From: a virus
Reading direction: 5' to 3' (one strand)
DNA length: 30,625 bases
IMG/VR virus record: IMGVR_UViG_3300035698_001826
Span: 1 to 30,625 of that record
In this document: positions 14,912-22,600 of the stretch, piece after piece
Layout: every line of letters begins with the position of its first letter
Numbering within the stretch: the stretch's first letter is position 1
Translations under genes and position numbers: made by a program
Notes under the pieces: generated by a model
What the model was told of the DNA's origin: nothing
The model's database searches: none
What the model saw: the letters and a program-made list of their open reading frames with translations, nothing else

Positions 14912-15140
14912 CCTCTTCTTCGTCTTCGTCGTCTAACTCTAGTTCGATGCCCGTATCGTTATCTCGATAAAGTACCACATCTAGTAGCATGTTCGCAAGA
15001 ATTTTTGCAGAGGTGTCGTCGGAAAACCCAACCTCTTCTAATTCTTTGTAGACTTCATGAAATTCAATAAGCAAGTCTCTCAATGGACTTGTATGACTTA
15101 TAGGGGCCTGAGCAGAAGGTTTCTGCTCTTCCTCACTCAT
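14865..15140 (-). CDS. Small acidic protein (91 aa)
   Basis: The first 65 residues are a mixed helical region (LRDLLIEFHEVYKELEEVG). The tail is strongly acidic (LELDDEDEEEDDSDG) and ends with a Thr/Gly/Asp-rich stretch. ATG at 15140 overlaps the upstream stop (ATGA). The last 15 codons overlap the polymerase start, and the GAA GAA GAG codons of the acidic tract supply the polymerase ribosome site. Acidic small phage proteins next to polymerases may mimic DNA or bind replication proteins, but no function can be assigned. Confidence 0.7.
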   Translation of the reverse strand: MSEEEQKPSAQAPISHTSPLRDLLIEFHEVYKELEEVGFSDDTSAKILANMLLDVVLYRDNDTGIELELDDEDEEEDDSDGTDTDGTAGVE

Positions 15141-15607
15141 GGAATCTTCTCAAAACGATAAACTAAGTCTATAGCTGAGTCTAATTTTGCCGCGTCTTGG
15201 AGCACTCTTTTTGCAACTGCGGTCAGGTATCGAGCACCTCCCTCGTCATACTTGTGGAGTGCGTCTAATACGGCCTGGGGCTCTTCACTTACTTGAGCCC
15301 AGTAGCGATATTTTTCTGGAAATACAATAGGAGCTTCTAAAGTTGGTCTACATATTTCACAAGGTTCGGCACCATCTACAACTTTTTTAACATTAATCTC
15401 TGTGAGCCGGTACTTGTCTACGAGACTACATGCGCCTGAGTGATAGACAATAGATGCACCAATGCGAGAAAGAATGTAGGAGCCGTTTTCTGTTCTGTAG
15501 ATATTAAATTCAATCCACCGAATAGAGTCTTTCCTGCGAGAAGACGAAGAGCCCAAAAGAACACCATCGAACTCGAGGGTCCTATCTCCATCTTTTACCG
15601 CATACAT
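15137..15607 (-). CDS. Hypothetical protein with a possible zinc site
   Basis: The 156-residue protein has a beta-rich N-terminal half and a helical C-terminal part (LTAVAKRVLQDAAKLDSAID). His56 and Cys60 (YHSGAC) plus Cys83 and Cys86 (EPCEICRP) form an H-x3-C ... C-x2-C set that could hold zinc. I recognise no family. ATG at 15607 has a strong ribosome site (TAGGAG). It lies between tail genes and the polymerase operon and could belong to either module. Confidence 0.65.
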   Translation of the reverse strand: MYAVKDGDRTLEFDGVLLGSSSSRRKDSIRWIEFNIYRTENGSYILSRIGASIVYHSGACSLVDKYRLTEINVKKVVDGAEPCEICRPTLEAPIVFPEKYRYWAQVSEEPQAVLDALHKYDEGGARYLTAVAKRVLQDAAKLDSAIDLVYRFEKIP

Positions 15608-15630
15608 AATAATCTCCTAGTTAAATTCTA

Positions 15631-15846
15631 TCAAAGACTTTTGAGTTCTTGCTCGTGAATTTCTATGGCAATTTTTAAATCTTTGATAGCAGTGTCTGCC
15701 TCTTCGAGAGCATTGTTATCGCCAGAAGCAAGAGCAAACTTTTTATTCAGCTCATACTGATAGCCATCTTGAGCAAACCTAATAATGCGCTGAACAAGGA
15801 CTTCTTTCCTTTTATCCAAAGTTAAGTAGTCTTCAAACTCACTCAC
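15631..15846 (-). CDS. Hypothetical small helical protein (71 aa)
   Basis: The start is GTG at 15846, two bases after the stop of the 1006-residue structural gene, with AGG about seven bases upstream. The protein is predicted helical (LDKRKEVLVQRIIRFAQDGY, then EEADTAIKDLKIAIEIHEQE) and contains no cysteine or membrane span. It may be a small tail-module accessory protein by position, but the sequence shows no function. A TAGAAT box lies just past its stop. Confidence 0.65.
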   Translation of the reverse strand: MSEFEDYLTLDKRKEVLVQRIIRFAQDGYQYELNKKFALASGDNNALEEADTAIKDLKIAIEIHEQELKSL

Positions 15847-15848
15847 GG

Positions 15849-18800
15849 CTACGCCTGAGCTTCAGTCCAAGAAATACTACCCAGCACGTCAATCGCGCTG
15901 TCACTAAGGTTGGTAACGGCAATGGTTAAAACGTCAGGACCATCGGGGAAGATTTGCTGATTAGCATTAGCTCCGCCCCCACCCATAATCGCGTTACCCA
16001 GGTCACGGACGTTGTTGAGGTCCAAGCTCGCAGTACCAGACACGAAGAAACCACCTGTAATTTCTCCACCTGCAACCGCTGTTGTCCCGCCTGCGTAGTC
16101 TGCAACTTGAGCCAAACTAGAGTTGACCAGTGTCACATCACCACCAACAGCGTTTGTCCACGGGGTTGCAGTAGAAGGAATCCCATTAAGGAACAGGCGG
16201 ACAAGCATGTTTGCGCTAGTTGTTTTTGTTGACACACCAACCTCATCTAGCGTGAGCTGAAGCCTGTTGATGAGCTCTCTACCACCGAACTCTGAAATCT
16301 GACCGTTATCAACGGACGGAGCAACACGGATGGACATCAAAGCTTTTGTCGCCTCTGATGCGATGTTGGTGTATTCGGTTTGACCGTATGTAAACACCAG
16401 GGACTTGTCGGGGTCAAAACGTCCATCCATAATGACTGAGGTACCCCAGTGGTTGATGGATGGTCCAAAGGATGGGTACGCAAGCTCTACGATGGTTGGG
16501 TCTACTGTTGAGAATGTGAACGTCTGCCCAGTAGTAGCACCCATTGCCGAGAACAAAACCGTTGGGTTTGTTGCGGTTGAGGCCCTACTAAAGCTAATAG
16601 TTGTCCCATTAATTGCAGTAACATATGCGGTGTCGGGGAATCCTTGACTGATAACTCTTTGCCCAATCTGAATTCCTGCGTTTGCGGTTACGACACCATC
16701 TGTAGCACCGATAGACATTGTTACAGTCTGGGAGCCAGCTCCAGCTTTCGCTCTTGTGATTCCTGTAAAGGTTGTGGCCGTTTTTCCTGTGTAGTTAATA
16801 AACTCATAAACTAGACCGTTTCGCACGCAGAGCGTACCCGTTGGGGGGTATCCTTCGGTACTAACCACTGTAAGAGTGGTCGCAGTGTCCGAGAAAGTGG
16901 CCGTCATTTTTGTGGTCACGGACAGGGTGCTTGACTCATAGCGAGCTGGAAGGTTACCTGAGCGCATGTATGCCTCAGAGTTGATGTTGTTGTTGGGTGT
17001 CTTGTGAACATAAATAATATCCCCACGAGGGCCACGAACGCCGTAGCGAACAAAACCGGCTCCATACCATGTGTAGTCAATGTAAAACATTTGCATCTTG
17101 GTAAGGTCAATGATGTAACCAGATGGGCCAGTACCGTCCATCTTGTCAAGATTGAAGTCTTCTTGGAAAACAAGCTCGTCAAGGGTTTTAGAGATGTTCA
17201 CAAAGCTGGCTGTAGCACCCCTATAGGCGGGGGAGACAGTCATGCTTGTGTCACTGGCAATGTCCTGAATTCGGTAAGACTGACCTCTAATTACTACGTA
17301 GTCTCCAACCTCAAGTTGCTTTGCAAAACCAGTTGGGTACACGACGTTGCTCTGAAAAACAGTGTTGTCCCCCTGAGTAACTGAGACTTTACCTGCAAGC
17401 TGGTAGGTAGAGGACCTCTTCCCTGCTTTAAGTTTTTGTCCGTCGTATTCCCAAAAAACACCGTTTTGCTGGTCATACATGCCGATTCTGTTTACGCCTC
17501 CATACCAAGAAGCCACTGAGATGGCATAGTCTCCAGAGGCTGTTGTTTCTGCAGGAGCAACAGCTACTGTGTAGAGAAATTTAATGGGGTCAATGACGGC
17601 ATCTACTACATATGTTCCGTTGTAGCCAGCCTCGGTTGCCCCCGAAACAGTAATAAGTGCCCCAGGCTCAAGGTTGTGGCGTTCTTTAGTAAGAACTGTA
17701 ACCGTTGTGTCCACTGAAGTTAACGAGTCAAGCTGGAATGTCGGCTTAAGCACAGTACCCGAAGAAATCTGGATGCCCTTACCCGACTGGTAACGGAAGT
17801 ACCGTCGTGTTTGCCTAATAGCCTGTTGATTGGCAGAGCTACCATTACAGGAAAAGAACACACCACCATCAAAGGGTCGGTGCATAAACAAAGATTGAGG
17901 GCGGTTGTAGATACTTGCAGAAACAAACCCTACAGTTCCAGTGGGGGCACTAACTACATAGTAGACAAACTGAGTGGGGCTAATAATTCTTGCTACATAG
18001 AAGTTACCGTTTGGTGGGTTGGTGTCAGCCGTTGTACCCACCACAGAAATTTCATTACCCAAGGCAAGACAGTGGAGCTGTGAAGTGGTCACGGTAATGG
18101 CTTTTGTTATTGCATCGTAGGTAATGGCAGAGGGGGCACCACCAATAGAGGCCCCAGTAAAATACTCGTTTTCGGAGACCGTTGTCCTAAAGGTATCAAA
18201 AATTGACGTAATAGACGTGGTGTTTTCGGCAAAAGAAGTATATGTGAAGGTGTGAGGTGCAGAAGTAGTGACAGTCTCAACAATAAAGTTTCCGTTTGCA
18301 ACAACTAGGTTGGTGTCTGTGACATTGATAGGTGTGCCCACGGTAATCCCATGCGCTGCGCCTGTTGTGATAGTTACTGTCGTGGAGCCGGTGGCCATTG
18401 CAATTGATGTAATGTTAGGCACTTGAGCAATCCGGGAAAAAGAAGAACCTCTATTATTCACCAGAGCTAGGTTTTCCCACTTAGTTGTCTGAGTACCAAA
18501 CTCAAAGTCAGTGTCAATCAGGGCTTCTGGTTGGGAAACTCGCATCTTGTTAACGGGGTCAAGAATTGTTTCAGAGGGCTCAAACTTATCGTTGTACTCG
18601 TCTATAACAATTTGTAGAGAGTCTGAGTCGGCCAGAAGGCTGGTGTCATAATTGAGAACAATTACAGTTTCTTCAGTAGCATCAGCATTGATGCTCTCAG
18701 TAAAGGAAGTAGCGCGAAGGCTGGGGTCGGAGAAGTTGTAGATTACTCGGTTTGCCGTGACGTCCGTAATCAGAATGAGACGTTCTCTACTTAAGTAGAC

Positions 18801-18869
18801 AGGAAGCGTAATAGTGCGTTCTGACGCATCAAAAACATAGTCAGTGTTGAATAGAATTTTTCTTGCCAT
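15849..18869 (-). CDS. Large structural (tail) protein with FCCH-like repeats
   Basis: A 1006-residue beta-rich protein. The N-terminal 115 residues (RKILFNTDYVFDASERTITL and ITDVTANRVIYNFSDPS) look like a small attachment domain known to me from aquatic phage structural genes. Three FCCH-like repeats (pattern T..AHGI.VG..I.V...NG.F.V) lie near residues 155-205, 250-310 and 385-435. The remainder has beta segments and a Gly-rich stretch MGGGGANANQ before an Asp/Leu-rich C-terminal domain. There are no catalytic motifs. Placement after the tail-hub gene implies a tail fibre or baseplate protein. ATG at 18869 follows an AGGAG ribosome site; the stop of the previous gene lies five bases upstream. 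Confidence 0.75.
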   Translation of the reverse strand: MARKILFNTDYVFDASERTITLPVYLSRERLILITDVTANRVIYNFSDPSLRATSFTESINADATEETVIVLNYDTSLLADSDSLQIVIDEYNDKFEPSETILDPVNKMRVSQPEALIDTDFEFGTQTTKWENLALVNNRGSSFSRIAQVPNITSIAMATGSTTVTITTGAAHGITVGTPINVTDTNLVVANGNFIVETVTTSAPHTFTYTSFAENTTSITSIFDTFRTTVSENEYFTGASIGGAPSAITYDAITKAITVTTSQLHCLALGNEISVVGTTADTNPPNGNFYVARIISPTQFVYYVVSAPTGTVGFVSASIYNRPQSLFMHRPFDGGVFFSCNGSSANQQAIRQTRRYFRYQSGKGIQISSGTVLKPTFQLDSLTSVDTTVTVLTKERHNLEPGALITVSGATEAGYNGTYVVDAVIDPIKFLYTVAVAPAETTASGDYAISVASWYGGVNRIGMYDQQNGVFWEYDGQKLKAGKRSSTYQLAGKVSVTQGDNTVFQSNVVYPTGFAKQLEVGDYVVIRGQSYRIQDIASDTSMTVSPAYRGATASFVNISKTLDELVFQEDFNLDKMDGTGPSGYIIDLTKMQMFYIDYTWYGAGFVRYGVRGPRGDIIYVHKTPNNNINSEAYMRSGNLPARYESSTLSVTTKMTATFSDTATTLTVVSTEGYPPTGTLCVRNGLVYEFINYTGKTATTFTGITRAKAGAGSQTVTMSIGATDGVVTANAGIQIGQRVISQGFPDTAYVTAINGTTISFSRASTATNPTVLFSAMGATTGQTFTFSTVDPTIVELAYPSFGPSINHWGTSVIMDGRFDPDKSLVFTYGQTEYTNIASEATKALMSIRVAPSVDNGQISEFGGRELINRLQLTLDEVGVSTKTTSANMLVRLFLNGIPSTATPWTNAVGGDVTLVNSSLAQVADYAGGTTAVAGGEITGGFFVSGTASLDLNNVRDLGNAIMGGGGANANQQIFPDGPDVLTIAVTNLSDSAIDVLGSISWTEAQA

Positions 18870-18873
18870 CTGG

Positions 18874-19674
18874 CTATGCTCCTAGCATAATGTCAATGGG
18901 TCTATACGGATAGTTTGTCGTCTGGATAGTTGTTTCTTGTCCAGTCATAAGTCTACCATTGAAGACTGTTCCTGGCTCTGGAATAGTAGAAAATGAAATG
19001 TACCCAGCAGAGTCCACAAAGAAATGTAGTTGTTTAAAGGGGGACTGAAAAACATACTCTTCGGTGTAGACGTTTTGTACTATTCCGTCCATAAAAACCA
19101 GTAGTCTAAACGGATTGTCTATCGTGTACGGCAGACCCTGATACGTCAGAGGAAATCTATTTTCCAGCCCGTCAAACAAGTAACTGATGTCGTCTAGCTG
19201 GGTGACCTGCATAAAGTCACCGCCGAATGTACTAGCGTTTAGTAGGTCAGTGGTAACGGTTGCTACGTCAATGGATTCCCCAAAAAACTCTCCATTGGGT
19301 CCAACAGCAGCAATAACGTCACCCTCAAAAGAGACCCAGTTCATTAAATTTGAAGTTTGATTCTCTGATGCTTGAAGAGATAAAAGAACACTACCTGGAA
19401 GTCCACGAACAACAATTCCGGTATCCGTAATAATCTCGTTGATAATTCCAAGGTGCTCTGTGCCTACTGAGGCCCGCTCAACACCAGACTCGGTTACAGC
19501 CCTAGACCTAATCTTTTCTGAACGAACAGAGCTGTCTGAGATGTAGTCAGACACAACAATGTTCGGATTAAGGTGCGGGTCTGTAGCGGTATTTTTCTCG
19601 TTAAGTATCTGGTTCTGCATACTATTGATGCGGTTACCAATAGTACGACTTCTACGTTGTCTTCTAGTCGCCAA
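18874..19674 (-). CDS. Tail-associated structural protein (266 aa)
   Basis: The N-terminus is basic and Arg-rich (MATRRQRRSRTIGNRINS), followed by a helix and a Thr/Ser-rich segment (VRSEKIRSRAVTESGVERAS) typical of fibre connectors. The C-terminal 150 residues are beta-rich (LLVFMDGIVQNVYTEEYVF). It lies between two large tail genes and overlaps the hub gene by 11 bases; I infer a connector or fibre-attachment protein. The start is TTG at 19674 with a GTGGAT-like ribosome site. I recognise no named family. Confidence 0.65.
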   Translation of the reverse strand: MATRRQRRSRTIGNRINSMQNQILNEKNTATDPHLNPNIVVSDYISDSSVRSEKIRSRAVTESGVERASVGTEHLGIINEIITDTGIVVRGLPGSVLLSLQASENQTSNLMNWVSFEGDVIAAVGPNGEFFGESIDVATVTTDLLNASTFGGDFMQVTQLDDISYLFDGLENRFPLTYQGLPYTIDNPFRLLVFMDGIVQNVYTEEYVFQSPFKQLHFFVDSAGYISFSTIPEPGTVFNGRLMTGQETTIQTTNYPYRPIDIMLGA

Positions 19675-22600
19675 TTTTATCCACGTCCCAATCAGGAAGT
19701 AAGGTCAGCTGAACACTCTCGGGGAAGGTAGTCCCGTCGGGAACAGTAACTTTAATTGAGTCAATCTTCCGCACAAGTACGTTGTTTCTCGGCTCCAGAC
19801 CAGAGCCCATACGCTCAAGGAAGAAGATGTCATTAACGATGACTGAACACCAGTCTCCAGGATTGTACGACCCCACGAAAGGTTGTAGGGACCCGTTGAC
19901 AGTCATACTCAGAGTCAAGTCTGGTGGACGAGCCTCGGTCAGATAGCGCTTTGCGTAGGAAAATAGAATCGTCTCGTCATCAATTCCACTGACAACTTCT
20001 TCTGCGTCAAGAAGTGGCCATCTACGGTTAATGAGCTTTCCGTTGAGCATGTCAGTGTTGGAAGCAATTCCAATAGGGGGACCAGCATCTGGGCCTAGGT
20101 CACTCTCACCGATGGCAAAAAACCTAGTTGCAGATTCTTCTGAGGACTCGTCCATCTGGATATCAATAATGTTTCCTGGGTAATCGAAAACAAATTTATC
20201 CGCCCCGAACCTGCTGAGCGGAGACACTTCACCTTTTGCAGGAGGGTTTGGGTAGTCCAGAGGAATAAGGACAAAAGTACGTCTGAATTCGTTTGTTGCC
20301 TCGTTAAAAGATGAGTCAATTCGATAGTCAAATCCGTTTAGTCCGTCAGAGTACTCGTCAAGAACTTCTCCAACACTTCTCAGTTCAAAACCTCGGAAGA
20401 TGGTGGGGATGCTAGGGACCCCAGAATATGACCTAGTGGAAAAGTCCATTCCGATGTCTGCACTTCCAGGGAATGGCCCGAAGGTGCCAACAACAGCTGA
20501 AGGTTTGGATTTCACTCTTCCATACCCAAAGACTCTACGCTTAGTGAGGTCTCTGTGTGGTCTTACGTATTTAAAGGTGTTGTCTACAGGATTAACTTCT
20601 GTGATAGTAAATGTGTCGTTAAAAATTTGTGGTGCCCGAACGAAAGCAACATTGTTGGCGGGGGTCTCGAGAACATTGCTTGGTGCATCAAGATTGTACG
20701 TAAACGTATTTTCTGTTATTCCTGTGATAGGAACAAGACCATTAAAAATGCTGTCGATAGATGCAAGTCCAGCAATGTTTTCAATGCTTATATCGTTAGG
20801 AATTCCGTCTTGAATAAAGTTAAATGTGTTTCTTGAAACGGAAGTGATAAGTCTTTCACCCGTGTGGATGCTTTGGATGTTAGCTGTGGCAGGCGGTTGC
20901 TGGTTTTCTGGCTTGTCTGCAGTGACAGGCTCTGGGATTTCCTGAGATATGACATTATTAAGGATAAGTGGGTACGCAAAGCTTGTGTTTGTGGGCACCC
21001 CTGTAACAACATATCGACCATTGATGGGACTAACCCCAGCAACAATCCCCTCATCGACAAGCTCAGGGACGACACCGTTCGCAAAAAGACTGAAGCTGAT
21101 GGTTGTATTGGTTACTGCACTAAGAACAAAAGACCCGTTAAATACACTGTTGGGGCTTGTGATAAGCCCGTCCGCTGATGTGGGGGGGTAGAACTCTTCG
21201 GGAGCAACGGCCACCTCATAAGAAATCTGACCGCTAGCAACAGAAGCAATTTTGATGACTCCATCGTATGGCTCGCCTAGCCCAGAAATTACAACCTCTT
21301 CTTGACCTTCTGCAAAGTTGTGGGGAAACCTGGTGGTGAGTGTTGCTCGACCGTTTTCTACAGTTTTTGTTATAACATCTGCAGTGTCTTTCATTCCTGC
21401 AACAGCAATAACGTCGTTGACTTTAAAGTTGTGAAGCTCAGATAAAGTCAGCCTAGCAACGTTTGCAAATACTCTTTTGTCATAAATGGTGTAGGTGTCA
21501 AAAATATCAGAAACTTCAACAGTGTCTCCAATTTGAATATTGTGACTCTTTTTTGTTCCTAACGTTACAATGTTGCTAGTAATTTCTTTCTGGTTCAAAA
21601 AGCTTATATCTTTTAGGCTAGAAATTTTAACAGTCTCGCCTTGCGAAAAGTTGTGCCCAAGCCTAGTTGTCATGGTTACAGTGCTACCCACTACGGAACG
21701 TCTAGATAGCTCTGAGATATCCCTAAGCCCACTAACCTCGACATTCTCGCCCACATCAAACTCGTGGTCTTCGACAGTTGTGATGGTTGCCACACCTGTT
21801 TGAGAGTCGTATGATTTTTGCGCTATCTCAAGCTCGGGGGTGATTCCCGAGATGGTGACAGGTCGACCAATCTCATACCCGTGGGGGATGTCAGTGGTTA
21901 TCGTTACAACGTCGCCAACCAACTCAGTCTCCGAAATACTTGTGGTAATCCTTCTCTCGGATGCAGAGCTGTGTGGGACACCAGACCACGCAAAAGAATA
22001 ATAGTTGTAAGACTTGGTGTCTCCGTCAAAATACTCAAAGACTCGAGATACGTCGTCAACCTCAACAACCATGAGGTCATCCCACCACACATCACCATTA
22101 CCCTTTGAGGCACCGTTGTAAAGGTCAATTCTTAGGCTAGTAGTGGCACTGGGAACAACAAATGTTGTGGATACTTCCCGCACCGATTCAAAGTTTGGGG
22201 AAGAGTCTGTTCTCGCAAGAGTCCCTGTGCCGTTTCGCACAACAACAATCCTGCGAGAGTTCTCGTTGAGAGTACCTGTCAGTGGACCGTCCAAACGAAT
22301 TTTTGCTTTAACTATGTAAGTCCTCCCAACAATAAACTCTGGCATGTTCCATCCCACAGCCACAGACTCATTAGAGATGGAGTTTGTTGGGGTAATTCTC
22401 ATGCTCTTGCTACCCGTTGACTGCCACTCTACAGATTGGTAGGCCATGCAGTTAGAGGTGTTTACGGAGAAAACACTGGGGGCCTGTTGGTAGCTGACGG
22501 AAGCTTGAGGTACACCTTCCCAGTTGTAAATGTAGTCTCCTGCAGAAAAAGTGTTCCCGTCAAAATACTCATTGATTGTTGTAGATTCTTCAATTAAAAT

